From the NCBI RefSeq assembly GCF_038051995.1, contig NZ_CP150290.1, forward strand, positions 3,338,001-3,402,000: 64,000 nt of DNA, given 5' to 3'. This stretch comes from Paenibacillus sp. FSL H8-0537. Its GTDB lineage: Bacteria > Bacillota > Bacilli > Paenibacillales > Paenibacillaceae. The translations under genes and the position numbers were made by a program. The notes under the pieces are model-generated. The model made no database searches, was not told where the DNA came from, and saw nothing but the letters and a program-made list of their open reading frames with translations. Below are positions 28,775-36,607 of this stretch, in pieces; position 1 is the first letter of the stretch; each line of letters starts with the position of its first letter.

Positions 28775-29473
28775 ATGATAGAGGTTTATATGCTGCGGCT
28801 GGATGAGAAGAAAGCTGCGGCGCTGTATGAAGTTATGTTGAATTACGTTTCACCAAGCAAGCGGGAAGCGGCCGGGCGATTCCGCCGGCCGATTGATGCC
28901 TATCGTTCGGTGACGGGTGAGATATTGGCACGACTTGCTATTGCCAAGCGATGGAAGCTATCAAATGCTGAGCTTTCTTTTTACAAAAATGAGTTTGGCA
29001 AGCCGTTGCTAGATCATTCTTCCATCGACTTCCATTTCAATGTGTCACATTCCGGTGACTGGGTAGTCTGCGCCTTTGGCGACTGCCCGGTTGGAATTGA
29101 CGTTGAGCTAATGAAACCACAGGACTTGTCCATTGCAGAGCGGTTTTTCGCTCCGGTTGAATATAATAGGCTGATGAGTCTGGCCGTCAGCCGTCAGCTC
29201 ACGTATTTTTACCAGCTGTGGACGTTGAAAGAAAGCTATATTAAGGCAGTGGGCAAAGGAATGTCGATCCCGCTTGATTCATTCTCTTTCTTAATCAAGG
29301 CGGACGGTGAAGTGGAGGCAAGCCTTGAAAAAGGGGCTTCTGCTGCTTATTTTATGCAAACCTTTGCAGATGAAGAGCATGCGATGGCACTGTGTACCTA
29401 TCAGGAGACGGTGCCCATCTTTAAGCAGTTGGATTACGAGGAGTTGGAAAGCCTGCTTTCTACGCTTCAGTAA
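28775..29473 (+). CDS. Sfp-type 4'-phosphopantetheinyl transferase
   Basis: A 232-residue enzyme that would attach phosphopantetheine from CoA to the serine of each ACP and PCP in the cluster. Family motifs are present: NVSHSGDWV, GIDVE (magnesium ligands Asp109 and Glu111), and WTLKESYIKAVGKG (Glu153). Length and order match Sfp. Start ATG 28775 follows TAGGAG 10 nt after the acyltransferase stop, so the two are probably co-transcribed. A cluster-borne Sfp enzyme is common in Bacillus and Paenibacillus hybrid synthase loci and supports the view that the cluster is functional. Confidence 0.95.
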   Translation: MIEVYMLRLDEKKAAALYEVMLNYVSPSKREAAGRFRRPIDAYRSVTGEILARLAIAKRWKLSNAELSFYKNEFGKPLLDHSSIDFHFNVSHSGDWVVCAFGDCPVGIDVELMKPQDLSIAERFFAPVEYNRLMSLAVSRQLTYFYQLWTLKESYIKAVGKGMSIPLDSFSFLIKADGEVEASLEKGASAAYFMQTFADEEHAMALCTYQETVPIFKQLDYEELESLLSTLQ

Positions 29474-29523
29474 CAGCTAGCTGCTGAGAGAAATTTTAAC
29501 CTTGTTCGGAGGAGATAAATCCG

Positions 29524-30282
29524 ATGCTGATGAAAGATCATGTCATAGTCGTATCAGGCGTAGCCAATGAGAAGAGTTTAGCGTGGGGAGTTGCCAAAGC
29601 GCTTCATCGGGAAGGGGCCAGGCTTGTTTTCACCTATCGAAAGGATAAGTCGTTGCGCAAAATGACGAAGCTGCTTCAGGAGTATGGCATTGAAGCGGCA
29701 GCTGTTGTACCGTGCGATATACTAGATGATGCGAGCATTGCCGAAGCATTCAACGCCATTGCGAAGCAGGTTGGAACGATTCATGGACTCGTACATTCCA
29801 TTGCCTATGCGGATCAGCTTCAAGGAGAGTATATAGATACGACGAGAGAAGGCTACCTGCTGGCGCAAAACGCCAGCAGCTTTTCATTAGTGGCTATGGC
29901 TAAGCAGGCGCGCGGTTTAATGAAAGAGGGTGGCGCGATTGTGACGCAAACCTACATAGGATCTGGTCGTGTCGTGAAAAATTATAATGTCATGGGTGTT
30001 GCGAAGGCTGCGCTCGAAGCGAGCGTGCGCTACTTGGCTGAAGATCTAGGCAAGCATGGCATCCGTGTAAATGCAGTATCAGCAGGCCCCGTACTCACAT
30101 CGGCCGCTTCAGCGATTGCTGATTTTCAAGATAAGCTGATAGCTATGGAGCAGCAGGCGCCGCTGCGGCGCAATGTTGATCAGGATGAGATAGGTGATGC
30201 GACATTATTTTTACTAAGTCGTCTTTCACGAGGTATTACTGGTGAAGTTCTCCATGTCGATGCAGGCTGTCATATTTTTTAG
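29524..30282 (+). CDS. fabI: FabI-type NADH-dependent enoyl-ACP reductase, cluster-encoded copy
   Basis: A 252-residue short-chain dehydrogenase of the FabI branch, behind CGGAGGAG (starts at 29524 or 29530 are both possible). GVANEKSLAWG near the N-terminus, LVHSIAYA, and the two FabI tyrosines (Tyr144 in TYIG, Tyr154 in NYNVMGVAK with Lys161) are all conserved, so it should be active. LHVDAGCHI at the end also fits. FabI normally completes fatty acid elongation. None of the five modules here has a dehydratase, so an enoyl substrate would have to come from upstream modules. The alternative is a drug-insensitive FabI that protects the producer, as described for BatG in the kalimantacin/batumin cluster. 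Confidence 0.92.
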   Translation: MLMKDHVIVVSGVANEKSLAWGVAKALHREGARLVFTYRKDKSLRKMTKLLQEYGIEAAAVVPCDILDDASIAEAFNAIAKQVGTIHGLVHSIAYADQLQGEYIDTTREGYLLAQNASSFSLVAMAKQARGLMKEGGAIVTQTYIGSGRVVKNYNVMGVAKAALEASVRYLAEDLGKHGIRVNAVSAGPVLTSAASAIADFQDKLIAMEQQAPLRRNVDQDEIGDATLFLLSRLSRGITGEVLHVDAGCHIF

Positions 30283-30326
30283 GCTAGCAGCCTGGAATGG
30301 TCATTACACAGGGAAGGTGGCAAGCC

Positions 30327-31313
30327 ATGTCAAGAAAAGCGCTTTACTTTCAGGAACCGGAAGTTAACACGTACACCCCGTACGGATTTTTGTTCTCCAT
30401 CATAAACGAACCGTTATGGCGGTGGGTATTCAATAATTTTATTCAAATCAGATATGCTTATTTATGGGAAATGTTTGCTTTTGACAATCACCATATGTTG
30501 CTCAAAAACTGTCCTGGCTTATCCTATAATCAGCTTCCTCAGGACATAGTCATTGCCAAATGGGGAAAATCATTAAAGGATGTTATTATCGACTCGATAG
30601 ATCGTGGCTATTATGTACATATTTTCGTAGACCGCTATTATATATCATTGACAGATTCGTATAAAAATGATCATCATATGCATGAGCTATTCATTTACGG
30701 ATATGATTTGGACAAGGATATGGCGCTTGTCGCAGACAACTTTGTGGAGCAATTTATAAAGGCGGAATGCCCCTTTTCGGAGTTGGAGGAGGGTTATTGG
30801 TGTGCGTCTGATGAATATGATTTCTATACAGAAATTCGCTTTTTGAAGCGCAAGACAGACTTTGAATGCGATATTAGTATGGAACAAATTGCTGCCAGTC
30901 TGCAAAATTATTTATACGCCAGACCCACGTTTGATTTGGTGGTGGAACAGCAGTTCGAATTCGGATTTCAAGCGCTGCAGCGGCTTCTTACAGATCCACA
31001 GAATATGGATACCTCATCATCTGAATATAGAAAATTTGACCTGCGCGCGTATCACCTGCTGTATGAGCACAAACTTTTAATGGAAAAGCGTCTTGCCTAT
31101 TTGATGGATCATGGGTACATGCTATACGACCAGCGACTGCTAGACACTAGCGCGGATTTGAAGCATCGGTACTTGTCCTTGCGAAATTTAGTGATTAAAT
31201 ACAGATTTAAAGAGGACGAGAAGCTGTCTTGCAGCATCTATGCCAAGCTGCAGGACAATCTGGAGCGGGAGCAAGCCTTTATTTTAAGCTGCTTGGAGAA
31301 GATGAAAGCTTAG
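30327..31313 (+). CDS. stand-alone BtrH-like protein lacking the N-terminal cysteine
   Basis: A 328-residue protein. ATG 30327 is preferred over 30297 because GGGAAGGTGG lies just upstream. I align its middle with the C-terminal domain of the NRPS at 20212: VDRYYISLTDSY and HHMHELFIYGYD here match IDCYYASDRTETY and HWPHSWLVFGFD there, so both belong to the BtrH-like papain-fold group. The NRPS domain has a cysteine in KECFYHS near its start, but this protein has no cysteine in the matching stretch (VNTYTPYGFLFSII). It may be a structural partner or a diverged acyltransferase for a different step. The C-terminal 120 residues are helical. It is the last co-directional gene of the cluster; a hairpin terminator lies 140 nt downstream. 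Confidence 0.68.
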   Translation: MSRKALYFQEPEVNTYTPYGFLFSIINEPLWRWVFNNFIQIRYAYLWEMFAFDNHHMLLKNCPGLSYNQLPQDIVIAKWGKSLKDVIIDSIDRGYYVHIFVDRYYISLTDSYKNDHHMHELFIYGYDLDKDMALVADNFVEQFIKAECPFSELEEGYWCASDEYDFYTEIRFLKRKTDFECDISMEQIAASLQNYLYARPTFDLVVEQQFEFGFQALQRLLTDPQNMDTSSSEYRKFDLRAYHLLYEHKLLMEKRLAYLMDHGYMLYDQRLLDTSADLKHRYLSLRNLVIKYRFKEDEKLSCSIYAKLQDNLEREQAFILSCLEKMKA

Positions 31314-31345
31314 CTACAATGTAACTATAATTACGGATTTATTTG

Positions 31346-31374
31346 TTGAAACTTCCAAATGGCTATGATAAGAT
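31346..31374 (+). promoter_or_regulatory. sigma-A type promoter, TTGAAA-N17-TAAGAT
   Basis: The hexamers TTGAAA (31346-31351) and TAAGAT (31369-31374) are 17 bp apart. Transcription would begin near 31381 and run into the hairpin terminator at 31454 before reaching the gene at 31516. It lies just after the last gene of the biosynthetic cluster. Confidence 0.55.
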
Positions 31375-31453
31375 ACGACTAATTGTTCGACAATCTATAT
31401 ATTGGAATCTAACTCCATTATAATGAGGGATTTAGATTTACTGTATCTATTCG

Positions 31454-31490
31454 AGCTACAAGAAAGCAACTTTCTTGTAGCTTTTATTTT
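31454..31490 (+). terminator. strong hairpin terminator, possible attenuator
   Basis: A perfect 13-bp stem (AGCTACAAGAAAG with its complement at 31470-31482), a CAA loop and the tail TTTATTTTT. It can end transcription of the biosynthetic operon, but it also lies between the promoter at 31346 and the start of the next gene, so it may act as an attenuator. Confidence 0.88.
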
Positions 31491-31515
31491 TATGCGGGAA
31501 ACAGGGGGAGCATCA

Positions 31516-33303
31516 TTGATTACTTCGATTAAAGAGAAATTAGCGGGGCTTATGGGTTCAAAAAGAAAAATGGCAGGTTTAGCTGTAATAGGAATGATCA
31601 CTATCGTGACTGTAGTGCTTCTTTCAAACTCTGTAAATCAAGCAGCAACTCATCCGCTCATTATTTTTGGGGAAAACAAGCTGCTGCTGCAGGTGAAAGA
31701 TAAGCAAGAGCCTATTGTGATAGCTAGTCCTTTTTTCTCAAGAGAGGAATCAGGTGGGAGATATCCATTTTATATGGCAGACTTGTTTTTTCCAGAAGTG
31801 ATAGACTCGTATGCTAAATTTAGCTCTGACAATAGTAAGCTGTATTATTTTAGTGGAGCAACAGAAAATAGCTGCAAGCTCAATTATGTCGACATGAATT
31901 CAAAAACATCAGTAGTCAACGGAGCGAAAAGTCAATTACTTGCTGTTACCGACTATTGTTACTTTATGCTGAGCCGTGACGGCGGTCAGATCATATATTC
32001 TAAAGAGGACGAGCTGCACAACGAAAGCCTCTACATTCATAATCTGAGCAAAGAATTGAAGATTGCTTCTGAAATTAAGAATGTATGGTTCTCTGCTGCC
32101 AAATCGGTCATTTACTATTCGAAATTAGATAGTGACGACAAAGTGATGTTATATTCCGCTGAGCTGGACACTCCTGATCAGTCAGTGATGCTTGACTCCG
32201 ATATAGGCAATGTTGAATATTTTGACGAGGAATCGGGCGTTATCTTATACTCTAAGTTCAATGAAGACAAAGCTGAAAACTATAAAATGCTTTATAGCAA
32301 AACTCCGAACTCGGATCCAATCATCCTATTGCAGGAGTTTGATACCTACATAGCGGGGTCGCAAGTCCATTCATTTTATTATACGGTAGTAGAAAAGCAG
32401 GAGGAGTCACGCGCTACAGATGAAGAAACAACCAGTAGTGCAGGAATGTCTTTATATTTCTACAAAGATGGCCAGTCGAAGAAAATGGGCGATCACTTTA
32501 GCAGCTTCCAATTCAGCAATGTGGAGCATCAAGTTCTTATCTATCAAAAAGATGAGGCAGGCGAGGGGAGTTATAGCCCTGCATATGAGGATGAGCAATT
32601 TGAACCGAAAAGGTATTATTTGAATGAGGATCAACCAGCTACTATGAACTTTAATAGTAGTCCGTACAATTGGAACACGAGGAATAAGGAAACGTATATC
32701 GTGGGCGATGCCGGAGTTGATTCATTGTTGTTGGTAAAAGGCGTACAACTAGTCTACGCTGCAATATCCGCAGATGGTAAGCTGTTATATACGCATGAAA
32801 TCATCCAATCCAAACATCAGCTAGCGAGATATGAGTTGGATGATGGAGTACCTGCTAATCGCCAAGTGATCGCCGAGGATATTTATAAATTCACATATAT
32901 CCCGGAAGATTCATCACTCTTTTATTTCAAAAATGTAGCTAATGATAGCACTGGTGAGCTGCACAGCTACTTGAATGGTGAAAGTCGTTTAATCTCTAAC
33001 GACGTTCAGCTATTACATTCAACCTATTACCCGAAGGACGGTTTGCTGCTATACACAAAAAATTCAAATCAGAACAATGATCCCTTTGAAGTTTATGGTT
33101 ATCAAGAAAAGGATACTTTTCAAATTACCGATCATGCAGCCGCTTATTTTTACTCGCAAGACTCAAAGCTGTACTATTTAGATAACTTTAATGCGGAGCT
33201 TGGTTATGGAGATCTGAAACAATATATCCAGCAGGGCGATTCCATACTAATCTACAAAAAGGCGATTGCGCTGTCTCCACTGCAGCATGGATATTTGTTC
33301 TAG
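31516..33303 (+). CDS. membrane-anchored extracellular protein of unknown function, beta-propeller-like
   Basis: About 595 residues. TTG 31516 is chosen for its AGGGGGA site; the frame is open further upstream but would run through the terminator hairpin. Residues 20-37 form one hydrophobic segment after a lysine/arginine cluster (GSKRKMAGLAVIGM), so the protein is probably anchored by an uncleaved signal with the rest outside. The remainder is acidic, rich in Tyr, Ser and Asp, and contains recurring short strands of the type LYYFSG, QIIYSKED, VIYYSKLD, VILYSKF, LLYTHE, SLFYFK and LLLYTK, spaced 40-60 residues, as in beta-propeller proteins. No catalytic motif is recognised. Base composition is more AT-rich than the synthase genes. 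Confidence 0.7.
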   Translation: MITSIKEKLAGLMGSKRKMAGLAVIGMITIVTVVLLSNSVNQAATHPLIIFGENKLLLQVKDKQEPIVIASPFFSREESGGRYPFYMADLFFPEVIDSYAKFSSDNSKLYYFSGATENSCKLNYVDMNSKTSVVNGAKSQLLAVTDYCYFMLSRDGGQIIYSKEDELHNESLYIHNLSKELKIASEIKNVWFSAAKSVIYYSKLDSDDKVMLYSAELDTPDQSVMLDSDIGNVEYFDEESGVILYSKFNEDKAENYKMLYSKTPNSDPIILLQEFDTYIAGSQVHSFYYTVVEKQEESRATDEETTSSAGMSLYFYKDGQSKKMGDHFSSFQFSNVEHQVLIYQKDEAGEGSYSPAYEDEQFEPKRYYLNEDQPATMNFNSSPYNWNTRNKETYIVGDAGVDSLLLVKGVQLVYAAISADGKLLYTHEIIQSKHQLARYELDDGVPANRQVIAEDIYKFTYIPEDSSLFYFKNVANDSTGELHSYLNGESRLISNDVQLLHSTYYPKDGLLLYTKNSNQNNDPFEVYGYQEKDTFQITDHAAAYFYSQDSKLYYLDNFNAELGYGDLKQYIQQGDSILIYKKAIALSPLQHGYLF

Positions 33304-33336
33304 AGTCTAGATTGGATAAATAAGGAGGCCTATACA

Positions 33337-33924
33337 ATGAAATATGAATTGCAACGTACATTTTGGCTTCATGAACCGAAAAAATATGTCGTCGAACCCC
33401 ATAAGGTTACGATTACGACAGAGCCGGGAACCGATTTTTGGCAGCGCACCTATTACGGTTTTCAAAATGATTCTGCCCCCGCTTTATTGCTGAAAACAGC
33501 CGAGCCTTACTTCTCATTTGTTGTGAAAACAGAGTTTGACAGTAAACATCGTTATGACCAGTGCGGGGTTATCCTTTATCAAAATAGTGAAAACTGGTTC
33601 AAAGCCTCTATCGAATTTGAAAATGATGAATATCAACGGTTAGGGAGTGTTGTCACCAACCATGGGTTTTCGGATTGGGCAACGACGGATATTCCGGCAA
33701 ATGTAAAGACGATGTACTATCGATTAAGCCGTCGTGAAAGTGATTATTGCATTGAAAGTTCATATGACGGAATCAGTTATAAACAAATGCGAATATTCCA
33801 TTTGTTCGAAGGTGGAGACGAAATACAATTTGGCATCTACGCCTGCAGCCCAGAACAATCTTCTTTTAAGGCTGTTTTTAGTGAGTTTGAAATGACAGAA
33901 TGCAAGTGGAAGATTCATCAATAA
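33337..33924 (+). CDS. DUF1349 family protein (concanavalin-like fold)
   Basis: A 195-residue soluble protein without signal peptide, behind AAGGAGG. The pattern YFSFVVKTEFDSKHRYDQCG, then GVILYQNSENWFKASIEFEN and FGIYACSP, is that of the DUF1349 family, small beta-sandwich proteins related to concanavalin-like lectins with poorly known function, often encoded beside carbohydrate genes. It follows the anchored protein by 33 nt and ends shortly before a terminator, so the two probably share a transcript. Confidence 0.8.
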   Translation: MKYELQRTFWLHEPKKYVVEPHKVTITTEPGTDFWQRTYYGFQNDSAPALLLKTAEPYFSFVVKTEFDSKHRYDQCGVILYQNSENWFKASIEFENDEYQRLGSVVTNHGFSDWATTDIPANVKTMYYRLSRRESDYCIESSYDGISYKQMRIFHLFEGGDEIQFGIYACSPEQSSFKAVFSEFEMTECKWKIHQ

Positions 33925-33953
33925 AAGGAATAAGGCTGCCGAAATTACTTGGA

Positions 33954-33991
33954 AACACCCCGAAATCCATAAGGATTCCGGGGTGTTTTTT
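33954..33991 (+). terminator. hairpin terminator
   Basis: A 15-bp stem with one mismatch (AACACCCCGAAATCC at 33954, loop ATAA, complement to 33987) followed by a T run. It ends the transcript of the DUF1349 gene and separates it from the TetR gene. Confidence 0.88.
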
Positions 33992-34096
33992 ATGACTCGG
34001 TCGAGCTTATTAGGCAACCAAAGCTCTATTTCCTTTGCCCATAGGGTGATACAATCACTTTATACATTTCAAAGCGAAAGAACCCAGGGGGAGCTT

Positions 34097-34984
34097 ATGA
34101 ATAAACGCAAACAACTACTGCTTGATACAGCACTTGTGCTATTTGAGGAATATGGTATAGCAAATACGTCTATTCAAATGATTTTGGAGCGATCAGGCGT
34201 ATCCAAAGGCACATTTTACAAATTTTTCGGGTCCAAGGATGATTGTATCCTGGCCATTTTGGAACAATGTACGCACGAGGACATGATCATTCGAAAAGAT
34301 TTGGAAACTCGCAACTACACCTCGGATTTCGACCTGCTCGTGGATCAACTTGTCATTCCAATAACGATTCCGGAAAAGCAGCTTGTATTGGAATTATTTT
34401 GGACAGGCTTATATTCAGGGGAAATCGATTTGCAAAATCTGACCCGAATTCAGTTGGATTGGCTATCGGGACGACTGACCCAATTATATGGTGAAGAATT
34501 ACAAGACTATACCTATGAAGGAGCTATATTTTGTTTGGGCATGATCCATCAAATTTCCAATACATGGCGGAATTTTCGCCTCGAACAGCCGGATTGGAAA
34601 AGTCTCGTGCCCAAGGTGTTGAATTATGTCGAAATTTTGTTGAAAGCCATGCAAGAGAGGCATGAACATATGATTGATCCTGACAGCCTTGCGTTGATCA
34701 ACCCATTATCTAAACCGACCGTGCTTGATAAAAACAGCTTAGTGGCTGAACTTCAAACGTTCAACCGTTCCATAAATCAATCGCAAGCAACCATCAAAGC
34801 CAAAGAACTTACAGAAGGGCTTCTATCATTGATTATGGATGCTGAGCTCAATAAAACAATGGTGGAAGTGGTATTAGCGGCCTTTCAAATCGAATTTGAA
34901 TCCAGCTCCTATCAGAATGAAGCAAGAAAAATAGTCAAAGAATGCTGGTGCTATATGAAGCAAAGCAGACCACATCCGAGATAA
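34097..34984 (+). CDS. TetR/AcrR family transcriptional regulator
   Basis: A 295-residue regulator. ATG 34097 follows AGGGGGAGC. The first 50 residues form a typical TetR DNA-binding domain (LLDTALVLFEEYGIANTSI, then SGVSKGTFYKFFGSKDD). The ligand-binding part is long: TetR proteins are usually about 200 residues, and here some 90 further helical residues follow, including LEIPDW-like and SLIMDAELNKT stretches. It precedes the P450 gene on the same strand by 149 nt. The gap holds two near-identical 20-bp repeats that include TATAAT boxes and are the likely operator sites, so control of the P450 is inferred. Confidence 0.88.
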   Translation: MNKRKQLLLDTALVLFEEYGIANTSIQMILERSGVSKGTFYKFFGSKDDCILAILEQCTHEDMIIRKDLETRNYTSDFDLLVDQLVIPITIPEKQLVLELFWTGLYSGEIDLQNLTRIQLDWLSGRLTQLYGEELQDYTYEGAIFCLGMIHQISNTWRNFRLEQPDWKSLVPKVLNYVEILLKAMQERHEHMIDPDSLALINPLSKPTVLDKNSLVAELQTFNRSINQSQATIKAKELTEGLLSLIMDAELNKTMVEVVLAAFQIEFESSSYQNEARKIVKECWCYMKQSRPHPR

Positions 34985-35003
34985 GCTAAACGGACGATCG
35001 AAA

Positions 35004-35096
35004 AAATGAACGATTTGTATAATAAAACCCTTTTAAATAGCCAAATCCCAAATAGTTCTTACGAATTATTCCAATTAAATGAACGAATGGTATAAT
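35004..35096 (+). promoter_or_regulatory. two 20-bp direct repeats, each ending in TATAAT, upstream of the P450 gene
   Basis: AAATGAACGATTTGTATAAT (35004-35023) and AAATGAACGAATGGTATAAT (35077-35096) match at 18 of 20 positions. Each contains a perfect -10 hexamer, so they may be duplicated promoters or operator copies for the adjacent TetR protein. Confidence 0.5.
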
Positions 35097-35132
35097 TATT
35101 GTGTTAGAGCTAATCCGGAAGGTGGCATCTTT

Positions 35133-36368
35133 ATGTATAAAGAAGTGATTGCGGTTCATGAAATTTCGCGGTTTCAGTCTAGATCGGAAGAGTTTTTCCC
35201 GCTTGAATGGTATCGGAATATGCTCTCCGAACATCCTGTATATTATCATGAAGGTACCGACACCTGGAATGTCTTCAGGTATGATGATGTCAAGCAGGTG
35301 CTGAGCAAGCATGAATATTTTTCGAGCGAAGGGTCCAGAACAACCATTTTAGTTGGGGCAAAAAACCGGGAGGGAACCCCTCCGGATAAGCTGAATATTA
35401 CAGACGTAGACCCTCCACGCCATCTAAAAAGCCGTTCCTTGCTATCTGCTGCTTTTACACCCCGCAGCTTAAAAAACTGGGAGCCTCGAATCAACGAAAT
35501 TGCGAACCGGCTTGTGGAGGACATAAAACCAAACACGACGATTGATCTCGTTCAGGCACTGGCAACTCCGCTGCCCGCTATGGTAATGGCTGATTTGCTT
35601 GGAATCCCGCTTACGGACAGCGGCCTCTTTAAAAGCTGGGTAGACATTTTGTTCCAGCCAGCGAGCGAGGAGAATGCGCATGAGATTGAACTGAAAAAGC
35701 AGGCAGCAGCCCAGGAATATTACCAATTTTTATACCCTATGGTCGTCGATAAACGGACAAATCCTGGCGACGATATCATTACGGATCTATTGAAGGTGGA
35801 GGTAGATGGCGAGAAGTTTACCGAAGACGAAGTGGTCCGGACATCGATGCTTTTGTTAGGAGCAGGAATAGAAACAACGAGCCATACGATTTCCAGTATG
35901 TTTTATTCCTTTTTGAATGAAGGCAAACCGTTGTATGATCAATTAAGGAAAGACCCAAGTCTAGTTCCTCTAGCTGTTGAAGAAATGCTTCGCTTCCGGT
36001 TCCACTGCTCCAAACGACATCGTACGGTTAAGCAGGATAACAATCTGTTAGGCGTCGATTTGAAAAAAGGTGACGTTGTCATCGCGTGGATGAGCGCGGC
36101 GAATATGGACGAGCGTATGTTTGAAAATCCGTTTGAGCTCAATATTCATCGTGCCAATAACAAAAAGCACTTAACCTTTGGTAATGGCCCTCACTTTTGT
36201 CTAGGTGCCCCATTGGCGAGGATGGAGCTGAGCATTGCCCTAAGAGCATTTGTGGAGAAGGTTTCGGGAATTGAAGCTGTTGAATCCTTTGACCTGGAGC
36301 GTTACCTTACAACTTCCGCCGTAGGGCAGTCGTTAACTCATTTGCCGATGAAGATCCTTCAGTCATAG
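35133..36368 (+). CDS. cytochrome P450
   Basis: A 411-residue soluble bacterial P450. ATG 35133 has GGAAGGTGG upstream. The heme-binding loop FGNGPHFCLGAPLAR gives the thiolate ligand Cys356, the I-helix oxygen-activation motif reads GAGIETT (residues 243-249), and the K-helix ExxR is present in EEMLRF. The set fits the class that includes the Bacillus PksS/YjiB type enzymes, which use separate ferredoxin and reductase partners; none is encoded nearby. It probably hydroxylates a hydrophobic substrate. A tailoring role for the polyketide is possible, but the gene is 4 kb away behind two terminators and has its own regulator. Confidence 0.92.
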   Translation: MYKEVIAVHEISRFQSRSEEFFPLEWYRNMLSEHPVYYHEGTDTWNVFRYDDVKQVLSKHEYFSSEGSRTTILVGAKNREGTPPDKLNITDVDPPRHLKSRSLLSAAFTPRSLKNWEPRINEIANRLVEDIKPNTTIDLVQALATPLPAMVMADLLGIPLTDSGLFKSWVDILFQPASEENAHEIELKKQAAAQEYYQFLYPMVVDKRTNPGDDIITDLLKVEVDGEKFTEDEVVRTSMLLLGAGIETTSHTISSMFYSFLNEGKPLYDQLRKDPSLVPLAVEEMLRFRFHCSKRHRTVKQDNNLLGVDLKKGDVVIAWMSAANMDERMFENPFELNIHRANNKKHLTFGNGPHFCLGAPLARMELSIALRAFVEKVSGIEAVESFDLERYLTTSAVGQSLTHLPMKILQS

Positions 36369-36486
36369 AAAAACAAACACTGCTCCTGAGCGGAAGGCGC
36401 GGGTACTTTCAGCTAACATCAGCAATACGAAGCTCCATGCCATTAATCAAAAAGGCTAGAATGTTAGCCAAAGGGATAGAGACACA

Positions 36487-36541
36487 AGAGACACAAGAGA
36501 CACAGTCAGGAACGTGGCTGAGCCTCTTGTGTCTCTTTTAT
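36487..36541. terminator. bidirectional hairpin terminator with repeated left arm
   Basis: AGAGACACAAGAG occurs twice in overlap (36478 and 36487) and both pair with CTCTTGTGTCTCT at 36524-36536, followed by TTTATT. It lies between the converging P450 and AraC genes. Confidence 0.75.
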
Positions 36542-36607
36542 TAACAAAAGGCAGCAGATTGGTATGTGAAAGCGTCACATCAATGCCAGAGGAAACACCG
36601 TGCTGCG

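Noticed and set aside
36478..36536. Tandem ACACAAGAG repeats considered as a repeat array or CRISPR
   Set aside because: Only two overlapping copies occur, and they form the left arm of a terminator hairpin.
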